A stretch of 64,000 bases of DNA from JABCYV01 sp963696025. GTDB taxonomy: Bacteria > Acidobacteriota > Terriglobia > Terriglobales > Acidobacteriaceae. The notes beneath the pieces were generated by a model. It was not told the DNA's origin. It did not search any database and saw only the letters and a program-made list of their open reading frames with translations. The position numbers and the translations under genes were made by a program. The first letter of the stretch is position 1. The number at the start of each line of letters is the position of its first letter. Below are positions 1 through 9,295 of the stretch, piece by piece. The stretch spans positions 186,001 through 250,000 of the forward strand of contig CAVOII010000014.1 of the NCBI GenBank assembly GCA_963696025.1, read 5' to 3'.

Positions 1-2570
1 AACGCCGACGTTTCATTGCCATGGAGTACCTGGATGGCATGACCTTGAAGCACCGTATTTTGGAGCGCCCGCTCGACACGGAAACACTGCTTGAGCTGGG
101 CATTGAAATTGCCGAGGCTTTAGATGCTGCCCACTCTCACGGCATTATCCATCGAGACATAAAACCGGCGAACATTTTCATCACGAAGCGTGGCCACGCC
201 AAAATTCTCGACTTCGGGTTGGCCAAGCTAACGCTGAAGGACAAGTCGCAAAGCAGCAGCGAAGACAATACGGAGAACATGGTAACTCAGGCGTTGCAGG
301 ATTTGACCAGTCCAGGTTCTGCCATGGGCACCATCGTGTACATGTCTCCGGAACAAGCACTGGGACAGGAGCTTGACTCCCGTACCGATCTGTTCTCCTT
401 TGGTGCGGTTCTTTACGAAATGGCGACCGGCTCGCTGCCTTTTCGCGGAGATACTTCAGCTGCGGTTTTCGATTCCATCCTCCACGGTGCTCCCGCGTTT
501 GCGGCGGGATTCAATCCTGACTTACCCGCTGGGTTGGAATCCGTTATCAATAAGGCACTTGAGAAGGACCGCAATCTCCGCTACCAGCACGCTTCAGAAA
601 TTCGCGCGGACCTTATGCGACTTCGGCGGCAAACGCAGACGGTGCGGGTTGCTGTGGCCGGTTCCACGGCTGGCACACAGCCAGGACCTGCTTCCACTTC
701 CGTTGCTACCGCATGGCGGCCATCGGGTTCCGTGGACGTGGCCGAGGCTGCCAAACCTGGGAGGAAAAGGCCGTGGAAGATTGTTCTGTCTGCAGCCCTG
801 GCGATCGCCACTGTGCTGGCCGCAACGTTGGTCGTGAGGCTTCTAACTCACAGACCAGTTGCCGAGCGCGAGCTAAAGCAGCAACAGCTCACGGCGCACT
901 CCCGTGAGAACGCCGTGGCAAACGGCACGATTTCTCCGGATGGCAAATACTTGGCGTACTGGGATGTAAAGGGAATTCACTTGCAACTGATCGCGACCGG
1001 GGAGATGCGTACAATACCGCAACCGCAAACGCTGGAGGGCAGAGGAGCGGAATGGTGGATTGGGCCTTGGTTTCCGGACGGGGCGCGTTTCCTTGCCAAC
1101 GCCACCATCGAGCAGCACACCAGCGTCTGGGTGGTCTCTGCCTTGGGAGGAGCCCCGCACAAGATTCGGGACGACGCTACGGCATGGTCAGTTTCGCCGG
1201 ACGGCTCGAAGGTCGTCTTTACTACGAATACCGGTAGTTTGGGTGACCGCGAGGTATGGCTGATGGGACCAAATAGTGAGCAGCCGGAGAAACTTCTCGC
1301 GGCCAACGATGGCAGCGCATTCGCTGCGGTGAAATGGTCCCCTGATGGCGATCGGCTAGCATACTTAAGACTCCGTCTAATCCAAACTCGTCAACACGAA
1401 GATAGGTTTGAAATCTCAATCGAGACTTGCGATTTGAAAGGTCAGTCTCCCTCGACTGTTTTCTCGTCTTCTACGGTTCGTGACTTTTACTGGGTGTCCC
1501 CGGGTCGCATCATCTATTCCAGGGCAGACACGGAACCTAACGGAAAGAGCGATAATTTTTGGGAGGTCCCTGTTGACCCGCGAACTGGTGAAGCGGTAGG
1601 CCAGCCACATCGATTCACGAATTGGCCGTCCTACCATATTGACGACATAACTGCGACAGCCGACGGAAAACGGCTCGCATTTCACAGGTGGTCGGCTCAA
1701 AGCGGCGTCTATATTGGTCAACTCGGAAGAGGTGGCACCAGTATCTCAACGCCTCGCCGAATCACCTTCACCGAGGCCGATGAGTTGCCCGCAGCCTGGA
1801 CGGCCGACAGTAAGGCGGTCATATTCTTCTCGGACCGCAACGGCCACTGGGGCGTTTTCAAGCAAGCCCTCGACCAAGATTCAGCTGAAGTCCTCGTTAC
1901 CGGAGCCAAGGGTGCCGAAGCAGATTCTCCCCGGATCAGCCCGGACGGTACATGGTTGTTGTACCAGGAGCTAACTGAAAAAACTGACCGGCTGTGGCCA
2001 ATGGCGCGTCTGATGCGAGTCCCTGTAAATGGCGGGCCGCCCGAATTCGTATTTTCAGCTCGGTTTTATAACAGCCATCGATGCTCCCGGGCTGAGGCAA
2101 ACTTGTGTGTTTTCGCGGAACAGACTTCCGATGGCACGTGGCTGGTGTTCAGTACCCTGGACGCGATTAGAGGAAGAGGTCGTGAACTCGCGAGGTTCGC
2201 AACAGATCCATTAGGCTTCTACCATTGGGACGTGTCGCCCAATGCTAACCGCATTGCTATCTTCAAGGGAGGAGAAAATCAGATACATATCCTGACCCTC
2301 GGCAACGGAGCGGTGCGCGATCTGACTGTAAAAGGTTGGACCGGTTTCAACTCCCTGGATTGGTCGCCGGATGGAAAAGGTTTTTTCATCGGCAATCTCT
2401 CGGGCGGGAGTGCGACTCTGATTTATGTAGATCAAGCGGGTAATGCTCATCCGTTGTGGCATCAGAAGTCAACAACCGGCACTTGGGGCGTCCCTTCTCC
2501 CGATGGCCGACAGTTGGCGCTTCTAGGTCAAGAATTCAACGCGAATATCTGGACGATGGAGAACTTTTGA
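1..2570 (+). CDS. Ser/Thr protein kinase with C-terminal PD40/TolB-type propeller (5' partial)
   Basis: Membrane-anchored Hanks-type Ser/Thr kinase. The frame is open to the left edge (…RRFIAMEYLDG reads before the first ATG at 21), so the glycine-rich loop and ATP-binding Lys lie outside. The visible catalytic lobe has HRDIKPANIF, DFGLAK and the YMSPEQ activation-segment motif. A Pro/Ser-rich linker and one transmembrane helix (about residues 254-272 counted from the ATG) follow. The outer part, about 550 residues, carries repeated WSPDG/ISPDG blades of a PD40 beta-propeller, presumably a ligand sensor. The kinase should face the cytoplasm and the propeller the periplasm (inference from topology). 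It is a close paralogue of the kinases at 9296, 13110 and 16145, and nearest to the last in domain layout. The substrate is unknown. Confidence 0.93.
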   Translation, partial: RRRFIAMEYLDGMTLKHRILERPLDTETLLELGIEIAEALDAAHSHGIIHRDIKPANIFITKRGHAKILDFGLAKLTLKDKSQSSSEDNTENMVTQALQDLTSPGSAMGTIVYMSPEQALGQELDSRTDLFSFGAVLYEMATGSLPFRGDTSAAVFDSILHGAPAFAAGFNPDLPAGLESVINKALEKDRNLRYQHASEIRADLMRLRRQTQTVRVAVAGSTAGTQPGPASTSVATAWRPSGSVDVAEAAKPGRKRPWKIVLSAALAIATVLAATLVVRLLTHRPVAERELKQQQLTAHSRENAVANGTISPDGKYLAYWDVKGIHLQLIATGEMRTIPQPQTLEGRGAEWWIGPWFPDGARFLANATIEQHTSVWVVSALGGAPHKIRDDATAWSVSPDGSKVVFTTNTGSLGDREVWLMGPNSEQPEKLLAANDGSAFAAVKWSPDGDRLAYLRLRLIQTRQHEDRFEISIETCDLKGQSPSTVFSSSTVRDFYWVSPGRIIYSRADTEPNGKSDNFWEVPVDPRTGEAVGQPHRFTNWPSYHIDDITATADGKRLAFHRWSAQSGVYIGQLGRGGTSISTPRRITFTEADELPAAWTADSKAVIFFSDRNGHWGVFKQALDQDSAEVLVTGAKGAEADSPRISPDGTWLLYQELTEKTDRLWPMARLMRVPVNGGPPEFVFSARFYNSHRCSRAEANLCVFAEQTSDGTWLVFSTLDAIRGRGRELARFATDPLGFYHWDVSPNANRIAIFKGGENQIHILTLGNGAVRDLTVKGWTGFNSLDWSPDGKGFFIGNLSGGSATLIYVDQAGNAHPLWHQKSTTGTWGVPSPDGRQLALLGQEFNANIWTMENF

Positions 2571-2956
2571 CGATAAACCGCGCGGGGTGGGCGAGCCCAG
2601 GTTTTCGCGCGAATTGAGGTTGCCCCACTCTTTGCGATTTGAAGCTGTGAAAAAAGCCAGCGTCAGTCGAACCTCAAAACCAAACCACTTCAGTAGCTGT
2701 TGTAACCAGGCGTTAGCACTCAGAACCCCTCAATGAGTGTAGTCGCGATGTTACGGCAACCGCCAACCGCCTCGCAGACCAGCAGACGGAATGCAAGGCT
2801 CTATTAGTGAGGTCATGAAGGAGTACGGCGTTGGCGACGACTGGCAGTTATGCCGCAGACTGCAAGTAACACGGTTTAGAGTGTTTCTCTACTGCGAGTT
2901 AACAGTGATGAGGTGGATCATCTTCATTCCCTCACGTCATCCCGGTCCCCGACCCG
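2571..2956. other. Intergenic, no supported gene
   Basis: About 390 bases between the kinase stop and the hairpin before the Tat-protein gene. Short open frames here have no recognisable motif or ribosome binding site. I see no gene. Confidence 0.5.
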
Positions 2957-2988
2957 GACACAGCCGCATCGTGCCTTGCGGCTGTGTC
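2957..2988. terminator. Strong 12-bp hairpin, possible terminator
   Basis: A perfect 12-bp inverted repeat (GACACAGCCGCA and its complement) with an 8-nt loop lies 12 nt beyond the stop of the minus-strand Tat-protein gene. Neither side has a T-tract, so intrinsic termination is not certain. It could also be a dispersed palindromic repeat. Confidence 0.45.
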
Positions 2989-3000
2989 GGGACGATTGAC

Positions 3001-3942
3001 TTACATGAAAAACACTCCATTTTGCTCGCGTCCAAGAACAGAAAGCAGATTTCGCGACGGGTTGGGCGGTTCCGACGCGAACGAAAATCCCTCCTGCTCC
3101 GACGACCATTTGATTGTCGTCTGCGTGGCAAAGAATGTTCCCTTGAACTGCTCGGAGGTGTTGGTGATTTGTGCGGTGTCGATGGCGCCATTCCACACGA
3201 TGTCGAACGAAACCTTCGCTCGAACTGGGAAAATCGGTGGAATTCCGTTTGGAGGCACCGCAGTTGCCGGGAGTCCCAGGCCCTGGGTTAGCGAATTGGC
3301 AAGGTCGTGATCGTCGAAGACGTCCATATTGCGGACTTTTAATCGGGCCTGTGCATCGTCAAAGTCAACCTGCACGGCGTCGTGTCTTGTGGGGATCATC
3401 CAGAAGACGTCGTTGCGATCGACGTGTACGTTGTAGTCGTGGATTTGCGTTGGGAGCGCGGCCGATCCAACCGGACCGGTATACAGATCGAGTCAAACAA
3501 AGACCTGGGTGCCTCGATGCACGCGGCCGTCTGTACCGATGAATTTGCCTTTACTGAAACCCATGTCCGCTTGATATGCCAGCGACATGGTTGCCCCGGT
3601 GCTATCTGTCCCCGTGCCTCCGCCACGAATATGGGTCAATCCCACGAAGCCATCGAAATCTGTAATTTGCGAGGGGTCGTGGATACTGGCTAATGGATTG
3701 GCTGGATTGAGTGGGTTGTGATGGACAAAGATCCCATAGGGTGCGACTGGCGTAACACCCCCTGGAATGTGGTTGGGACCGACGCATTCCATGGGTTTGC
3801 TGTCCTTATCGTCATCGCCAGCGAAGACCCACTTTGGATGAAACAGACCTGCACCCAGCACGGTACCTGCCGTACTGCGGAGCAGGGTGCGTCGGCTCAG
3901 CCATGATGTTTTTCCCGAGGAGCCAAAGTTCTGATCCTTCAT
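3001..3942 (-). pseudogene. Tat-exported protein of unknown function, interrupted by one in-frame UGA
   Basis: A single reading frame of 313 codons is broken only by TGA at 3493-3495. Both halves are in the same frame, with no indel. The start at 3942 is chosen because AGAAGGAGA precedes it at good spacing. The N-terminus carries a twin-arginine signal (SRRTLLRSTAGTVLGAG), so the product would be exported folded by the Tat system. No known catalytic domain is recognised in the mature part; it is rich in Asp, Gly and aromatic residues and has several His. The TGA follows …RGTQVFV and is followed by LDLYTG. A 7-bp hairpin with a GGTT loop sits 13 nt after it (see separate entry). It may be a nonsense mutation, a sequence error, or much less surely a selenocysteine codon. 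There is no second member of an operon. Confidence 0.6.
3462..3479 (-). other. SECIS-like hairpin behind the in-frame UGA
   Basis: Reading the minus strand, CCGGTCC-GGTT-GGATCGG starts 13 nt after the UGA. The stem has seven pairs including one G-U, and the apical loop starts with GG, 20 nt from the UGA. This fits the loose bacterial SECIS rule, but short GC-rich hairpins are common in this DNA. Confidence 0.25.
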
Positions 3943-4235
3943 CGTCGTTCTCCTTCTGCCGTCGGCAAGCTGGAGCAATGAACAACCGCTCACCGGCAAC
4001 TTTTGTGGCCCAAAGACTAAGCCCAAAGAAGCCCGTTTCGTGACAATGAAGTATGTGAGGGGAACGTGAGGCGCTTATTGTTCCACTCGCAGGTACGGCT
4101 TGTCAAGGGAGTCGGGTTCGGACTTGAGCAAACACCTTCCCCCTACAAGCGCTGCGGCGTGCCACGATGGAAGAGGATGATTGACGCTATCAGGCGATTA
4201 CACCAACTGAGAACTACTGGTGAAAGGTTTAAATA

Positions 4236-5003
4236 TCATCGGATTGCGTAACCGCCATCGACACGAATCGTAGTACCAGTAACGAAATCCGATGCCCGTG
4301 AGGCCAAGTACACGGCTGTTCCGGCAAGCTCCTCCGATTGACCCCATCGACCGGCGGGAGTCCGTGCAAGAATTTCGTTGTTCATGGGCATTGTACGTAC
4401 AGGCGCCGTCATGTCCGTTTCAATCCATCCGGGCGCGATCGCATTGACTTGAATGTTATGCGGGGCGAGTTCAATCGCCATTGACTTGGTCAGTTGGATG
4501 ATCGCCCCTTTCGCTGCGCTGTAAGAGGGAACAAGCCCAGATCCAAAGAACGAGTACATGCTGCCGATGTTAATAATCTTTCCACTTTTGCGGCTAAGCA
4601 TCGATCTGGCGGCAAGCTTCGAGAGAAGAAAAACTGCGTTGAGTTGCGTCTCGATGACGTTGTCCCAATCTTCAGGCTTTTCCTGCAACACACCGCCGCT
4701 CAGCGACACGTTGCCCGCATTATTGACCAGGATGCCGATGTCCCCCAGTTCGCTCTCTACCCTATTCAGCGCGGGCTCCAGTCCGGCGCGGTCGGTCACA
4801 TCCACCCTCACAGCGATAGATGGAACGCCGACCGCCTTCAATTCGGAAAGCACCCGCTGGTTCTTTTCTTCGTTTCGTCCAAGCACCGCGACGGCAGCCC
4901 CGGCTTCGGCCAGTCCAAGCGCAATCCCGCGGCCAATACCCCCATTGCCACCTGTCACGACAGCCACCCGGCCGGTTAAGTCAAATAACGCAGGGGTTTT
5001 CAT
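4236..5003 (-). CDS. SDR-family oxidoreductase (KduD/gluconate dehydrogenase-like)
   Basis: Classical short-chain dehydrogenase of 255 residues, the usual length for the family. It has the Rossmann glycine motif TGGNGGIG near residue 17, the NNAG motif near residue 91, and the catalytic YSAAK Tyr-Lys pair with an upstream Ser. The C-terminus SDFVTGTTIRVDGGYAI is typical of the 2-deoxy-D-gluconate 3-dehydrogenase / gluconate 5-dehydrogenase / glucose 1-dehydrogenase group. NAD(P)-dependent oxidation of a sugar or sugar acid is therefore likely, but the substrate cannot be read from sequence. AGGAG precedes the ATG. The gene stands alone between the Tat-protein gene and an IS110 fragment. Confidence 0.9.
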   Translation of the reverse strand: MKTPALFDLTGRVAVVTGGNGGIGRGIALGLAEAGAAVAVLGRNEEKNQRVLSELKAVGVPSIAVRVDVTDRAGLEPALNRVESELGDIGILVNNAGNVSLSGGVLQEKPEDWDNVIETQLNAVFLLSKLAARSMLSRKSGKIINIGSMYSFFGSGLVPSYSAAKGAIIQLTKSMAIELAPHNIQVNAIAPGWIETDMTAPVRTMPMNNEILARTPAGRWGQSEELAGTAVYLASRASDFVTGTTIRVDGGYAIR

Positions 5004-5483
5004 TAAGCACTCCTCATTTCGAATCTGCTTTCTAAGCTGTGGGGTAGTTGATGTTAACAGGGCTCTTCACCAACAACGGGGTCAATGAGTTCTATCAAAA
5101 GGGATGTCAAGAGAAAAAGCTCCGCCTCGACCGGGGCTCGAGATTTCTTCTCGACATCGAGCCCACCCGCACCAACATCTCTGGAGAGGTTTGGTGTTCA
5201 TTCTCGTGAGTTCGCTTGGCTGATCGTGACCTTGCCATCGAGTTGGAGAGAGCGGCAAGCGAGCTGGTTGCTTCGCAGGCAACCATGGTTCTATCCGAGG
5301 CTCGTGGCCTATGGCTATTTCTGGTTATCCGAGGGGGCATAACGTGAAATGGGTGACTCGGTGCAGAGCACACAAGGCCGATCTCATTGACTGATACTCC
5401 TCTCGAACCGAGCATCTCCAGAACTCGACTGACCAGAATCGGAATGAACTCTCCGAGATAGAAAGTCGCTTGGCCAGAGATGC
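5004..5483. other. Gene-free stretch, probably IS-flanking debris
   Basis: About 480 bases between the SDR gene and the transposase fragment. Open frames on both strands lack a ribosome binding site and recognisable domains. A short plus-frame stretch around 5220-5340 looks weakly protein-like but cannot be assigned. Confidence 0.4.
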
Positions 5484-5948
5484 TCAATCGGCTTGCCGAT
5501 GCAACTGTTTGGGGTCGAAACTCACTCCTTTCTTCCAGATGGTTAAACTGACGGCAGCAATCTTCCGGGCCAAGGTGAGACGGGCCATGGTCGGTCGCAT
5601 CCCCTTCTCCACCCGCGCCACATAAAAGTCATGCAAGGGGCCAGGACGTGTGCTGGCCGAGATAGCAGCACTTTTGAAAAGACTCTTCACATCCTTATTG
5701 TGATTGTCATTCAGACCGCGCACCGTGATGCGCTCTCGGTTGCGTTGCAGTTTGCCTCGCACCCAGCGGTACTCGCCGCTATCGTGAGTTTCCACGGCGA
5801 AACCACTGTAGGCCCACAGCTGGCGCTTGGTACGGAAGCGGTGTGGTGTTTGCAACAAGGCCACCAGCAAGGCCGCCCGAATCGGACCGATCGAAGGAAT
5901 CTGGCGAAGTCGCTTCACCGCCGCATGCTTGTGGCTCTCCCGCAGGAG
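5484..5948 (-). pseudogene. IS110-family transposase, C-terminal fragment
   Basis: This is the C-terminal Transposase_20 part of an IS110-family recombinase. IPSIGPIRAALLVALL, then the QLWAYSGF and KSAAISASTRPGP segments, and a final ARKIAAVSLTIWKKG region are all characteristic. Similarity begins upstream of the GTG at 5918 (LLRESHKHAAVKRL), and the frame is closed by TGA at 5949-5951. The N-terminal RuvC-like DEDD domain is absent, and no second fragment of it is seen nearby. The element is therefore dead, and its non-coding ends (where IS110 elements encode the bridge RNA) are not recognisable. It marks this region as a site of past insertion. Confidence 0.85.
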
Positions 5949-5951
5949 TCA

Positions 5952-6370
5952 GCCGAGAGCAGACGTTCTCGACCGTCAGTAAAGGCTTTAACCGTATCGT
6001 CGATATTTCGAATGCAGGAAGCTACTGCCTCGCGAATTGTTTGGTGCCGGTGCCAACAGGGAATTAAGCAATTATCTTGGAACGAAAAGGCGACGTAATG
6101 GGTCGTTGATTGATCTTGTCCGTCAGGAGTGGCGTGTGCTTGGATCACGGTGTTTTTCTCGTTTGTTTGGCGTTTGGCCCTGTGGAGACGGTGAAAACTG
6201 GGTGATTCACCGATTTTCGTTCCTGTTTTTCGGAACGCGTGCCCAGAGTACCTACTAAGAACCATGTCGATCAAATGTCCGAGGGACATGTACTCTGGTA
6301 ATGAACTGGAAGGAAGGGAGGCAAAGGAGAGATTCGGCGACTACGACGATGAAGAAGATGAGGACGATAA
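5952..6370. other. Gene-free stretch upstream of the IS110 fragment
   Basis: About 420 bases with no supported gene. It would be expected to hold the missing transposase N-terminus, but translated frames show no such similarity. Confidence 0.4.
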
Positions 6371-6625
6371 CTAGCTTGGTCGCGTCGAGAACCAAGAACC
6401 GCCGCTCGGAAATGTAGGGCGCTCGCCCTCAACAGGCTTTCGTAGGCAAGTATGCGTCACATGGTAGTCGTAGCAAAGTTCACAGAATGAATCCCCGCAA
6501 CACCCCAGCCGACAATCTGAACAGATTGCTGCTCCGCAGTCAGCGCAGTTAACGACCGCAGGTTTGCCGCATACCGTTCCGACATCCTTACCGCTCGCGA
6601 CATACTCAACTTGGCAGCTAGGCAT
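6371..6625 (-). CDS. Small Cys-rich zinc-binding-like protein
   Basis: An 84-residue protein beginning MPSCQVEYVASGKDVG, with a dense run of Cys and His: VNCADCGAAICSDC, then CCGDSFCELCYDYH and a final H-x-C. The spacing resembles a B-box or treble-clef style zinc-binding fold. The start at 6625 overlaps the stop of the upstream DNA ligase frame by 8 nt, which suggests translational coupling and a shared mRNA. The longer upstream frame is just read-through over the ligase. The function is unknown; binding a protein or nucleic-acid partner of the ligase is only a guess. Confidence 0.65.
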   Translation of the reverse strand: MPSCQVEYVASGKDVGTVCGKPAVVNCADCGAAICSDCRLGCCGDSFCELCYDYHVTHTCLRKPVEGERPTFPSGGSWFSTRPS

Positions 6626-7220
6626 TTTGTAACTCCGCACACGCCAACTCGCAGCAATGCCAGCCGGGTGTCGGTTCCTTATGCCGTTCCCGCTCAAATA
6701 ATTCTTCCCGACCCTGCATCTGCGAATAATGACGGTTCTTGATCTTGAACCACGTTGTCCGCTCCTGCTCAGTGACATAGGTTCCAGAACCGTGCTTCGC
6801 AACGATGCCCTCTAAATCCATTTTGCAGACACGGCGAAACAACGCAGTCCCAGAACCTTCGACATGGTCCGCATATCGCAATGGAAATGGAGGAGAGGTC
6901 TTTGCCAGCAGCCGCCGAAGCTCTTGTTTGCGGTCGAGCAATCGCTCAGTTCGCAAGTCCTTGCCGTCACAGGTCAACAGGTCGAACGCAAAGAAGCACG
7001 GCGGGTTCCCACGGCGAAACAGCAGATTTTTGAACTGTGGCCTGCCACGCCTATCAAGGGAGCAAATTTCGCCATCAATGACGGCTCTCCCATTCGGCAG
7101 GGAATCCGAGATTGATTCGGCCAACGGAGAAAAGGAAGTGAACGGGTGCCCGTTCCGAGAAATCAGTTGACAGCGCCCGTGCTCGATGACAGCGAGTGAT
7201 CGGAACCCGTCGTACTTCAA
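6618..7220 (-). CDS. Short ATP-dependent DNA ligase (adenylation domain only)
   Basis: The nucleotidyltransferase domain of an ATP-dependent DNA ligase, LigD-ligase-like. The catalytic Lys is in KYDGFR at the extreme N-terminus of this start. Further motifs are DGEICSLD, FFAFDLL, LEGIVAKHGS and the final TWFKIKN. No OB-fold follows; the protein ends soon after, as in short stand-alone ligase-domain proteins of soil bacteria. The frame continues upstream with good family similarity (PPTLPFDHPEWIFEL) to a TGA at 7302-7304, but contains no ATG or GTG. The TTG at 7220 is the only ordinary start and sits directly before the catalytic Lys. The N-terminus is thus damaged, or uses a rare start. The gene lies downstream of the SEC-C gene in the same direction. 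Confidence 0.72.
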   Translation of the reverse strand: MKYDGFRSLAVIEHGRCQLISRNGHPFTSFSPLAESISDSLPNGRAVIDGEICSLDRRGRPQFKNLLFRRGNPPCFFAFDLLTCDGKDLRTERLLDRKQELRRLLAKTSPPFPLRYADHVEGSGTALFRRVCKMDLEGIVAKHGSGTYVTEQERTTWFKIKNRHYSQMQGREELFERERHKEPTPGWHCCELACAELQNA

Positions 7221-7368
7221 TTCAAAAATCCACTCGGGATGGTCGAAGGGTAGGGTCGGCGGGATAACGGCATGGGCTGGAATGCCATCGCTCGCAGAAT
7301 ATCAAACCGAATGGCGAAGATTGGGCGAGATGATTGTAGGTGTGCTCGGATGGGTCACAGCCGACATG

Positions 7369-8823
7369 CTACTTCGTCGCGTAAACACCGGATATGGATT
7401 TGCCTTCTTCGATAGCCTTGCAAATCATGTGAGGATCCACACGTGATAGCCCAATATCTTCCAAAAACTCGTGTAGCGCGCTGGGCGCTTCTGGACGGTC
7501 TTTGTCCGTGGTCGAAAACTTTTTGGGTACCGCCTTACCTTCACGCAAAACGCTAACATCTGTTTCAGTCACTTGAAGGTCATAACGAACCTTGGGCCAT
7601 ACAACGGGCACAGCGGGCGGCGGCGGGTCATCCTCTTCCATCGAAAAGCCCATCGGAATGTTGCCGTACAATCCGGCCGCCATAAAAAGGCTTCGCAAGG
7701 CAAGGATGTTGGCTCGCGGCTGTTGCGATAACACGGAAAGCAAATGTTTCTGCGGGTCTAAGTCACGAATCGCGTAGTGATGAGGGTGATTGCTGAAAAC
7801 AATCATGCAGTAAGGGTCGGTATCATTATGCTGCTTCTTGATTCTATCCAGTAAAAATCGCATTGGAAGTGACGGCGTGTTTCCCGCTTGCCGCCCAAGC
7901 ACCCTTTCGGCCCACTTAAATGGCAGATTCGTGTCCACGAAAATGACGAGCGGGTTACTCGGCTTCTTGTCCACGGCATCGTTGATTAAAGGCATAAGGC
8001 GCAATTGCGGCTTTTCTTGGGGCGTTCCCGGTCTTCCCAACACGCCTTCGCGATGTCTGCTCTTTGCCTCCACAGACAAGAGCTGCCCCGTTACGGCGTG
8101 CTTGGCTGTAAATTCCGCATGGCGAGTAGTTCCGTCTTTTTCGTTTTCGTGTTGCACGGTAAAACCGGCACGATAGCATGTTGCCTCGGCAAACAACTCA
8201 TGTCGTGCGCCTTGAAACATATCTGGATTTTTCAATCTTTGTACGAGTTCATCATCAAGCCCGCCGTTATCGTCCACTACAAACAGGTCATAGGCGAAAC
8301 AGTTATATGCTGCCAAGGCACCGCAAGGAAGTGCAACGCGGCTACCATCGGGCTGAGGCGGTTGTGCATTAATGTAGGCCGCGCCTTGTGCTCTCCATGT
8401 GATAACTGGATGGCGCTCCGCTTCTGGCTTCGCTGCTTCCGCCTTGCACCATTCGAGGCCGAAAACATTCGGCATGTAGTCACGCAGAAAATCAGGGAAG
8501 AATTTCCATTTATCCGAGTAGTAAAGTCGGTTGCGAACCGTGACCCATCGCTGACCTCGCCATACAGTAGATATCTGTGGCCTTATCTGGCCAAAGCGGG
8601 CCTTGCGCTCCTGCTCTTTACGTTGTATTTCTTCAAATATACGAACGGCTTTCACGCGCAATTCTGGCGGCGCTTCTTTCAGGCTGGTGAACACTGGCAA
8701 CTGTTTCGACACCACTATTCTTTCCTCAATGGACCAGGCTTTCGGCAAGCAACATTTCTTAAATTTCAAACCGCTTCCGCAGCTACACGGGTCGTTGCGC
8801 CCTAGTTTCCCTGCTTTACTCAT
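7369..8823 (-). CDS. SEC-C motif protein with possible PD-(D/E)XK nuclease core
   Basis: A 484-residue protein. Residues 8-26 are a SEC-C zinc motif (GRNDPCSCGSGLKFKKCC), also found at the SecA C-terminus and in many nucleic-acid-associated proteins. The middle has an Arg/Lys-rich helical stretch. Near residues 205-260 there is a pattern like a restriction-endonuclease fold: HELFAEATCYRAGF, an acidic residue in HAEFTAK, then LLSVEAKSR, which gives E…E…ExK. The C-terminal third is acidic and proline-rich and not recognised. The ATG is at 8823. The ligase and Cys-rich genes follow on the same strand, so a DNA-processing or defence role is conceivable. That is inference; no homologue of known function is recognised. 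Confidence 0.8.
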   Translation of the reverse strand: MSKAGKLGRNDPCSCGSGLKFKKCCLPKAWSIEERIVVSKQLPVFTSLKEAPPELRVKAVRIFEEIQRKEQERKARFGQIRPQISTVWRGQRWVTVRNRLYYSDKWKFFPDFLRDYMPNVFGLEWCKAEAAKPEAERHPVITWRAQGAAYINAQPPQPDGSRVALPCGALAAYNCFAYDLFVVDDNGGLDDELVQRLKNPDMFQGARHELFAEATCYRAGFTVQHENEKDGTTRHAEFTAKHAVTGQLLSVEAKSRHREGVLGRPGTPQEKPQLRLMPLINDAVDKKPSNPLVIFVDTNLPFKWAERVLGRQAGNTPSLPMRFLLDRIKKQHNDTDPYCMIVFSNHPHHYAIRDLDPQKHLLSVLSQQPRANILALRSLFMAAGLYGNIPMGFSMEEDDPPPPAVPVVWPKVRYDLQVTETDVSVLREGKAVPKKFSTTDKDRPEAPSALHEFLEDIGLSRVDPHMICKAIEEGKSISGVYATK

Positions 8824-9243
8824 CGTTCTGTTCCGACTGGCTTATCGGCCCGGGCCTTACGCTTCATTTCTCCAACGCCTCCATCACGAGCGTGTCCAGC
8901 CTCCGACTCCGACCGGGCATCGACGGGCCCACGGGCTCACCATCCACTTTTTATCCTACCCCTTCCCCCTGCCCCTTCCCCGTCCCCATCCGGGCAAACT
9001 GGACAAAGCCCAAACAGATCGGGCCAAAGCCCCACGAGTCTCAAGGCCCAAGGCCCATGGCCCAAGACCCCCTCCCCCTTCCGACCGGGTCCATTCCTAT
9101 TTCCTTACCACCTTTCCCCCTTCCCGCGTCGCGCCCCCATCCCACATCCACGCCATTCCTAACCACTAATCCCTAGTCATCCACTCGACATTCAACCACA
9201 CTGGTACACTTTTTCCCGGCTCCTCCACCTCTCTCCCTTTGCG
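8824..9243. other. C-rich low-complexity intergenic DNA
   Basis: About 420 bases, strongly skewed to C on the plus strand (runs such as CCCCTTCCCCGTCCCC) around 8950-9180. The open frames crossing it have low-complexity Pro/His/Arg composition and are not credible genes. Confidence 0.6.
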
Positions 9244-9272
9244 TTGACTTCCCTCCAGAGCGTCCCTAACAT
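9244..9272 (+). promoter_or_regulatory. Sigma70-like promoter of the TPR kinase gene
   Basis: TTGACT at 9244-9249, a 17-bp spacer, and TAACAT at 9267-9272. The expected transcript start, about 9279, is only some 17 nt before the TTG start. The same arrangement recurs at 13052 and 16107, which supports it. Confidence 0.65.
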
Positions 9273-9295
9273 GGCAGCCCTGAGCAGGTCCACTC

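Noticed and set aside
5107..5487. 126-residue minus-strand frame abutting the transposase stop
   Set aside because: No ribosome binding site, no domain, and Arg/Ser-rich composition typical of antisense frames in GC-rich DNA.
8603..9176. Long Pro/His-rich frames across the C-rich stretch
   Set aside because: Low-complexity translation of a C-skewed region, partly antisense to the SEC-C gene.
9271..9295. ATG at 9271 as start of the TPR kinase
   Set aside because: It is out of frame with the kinase and lies within the -10 box.
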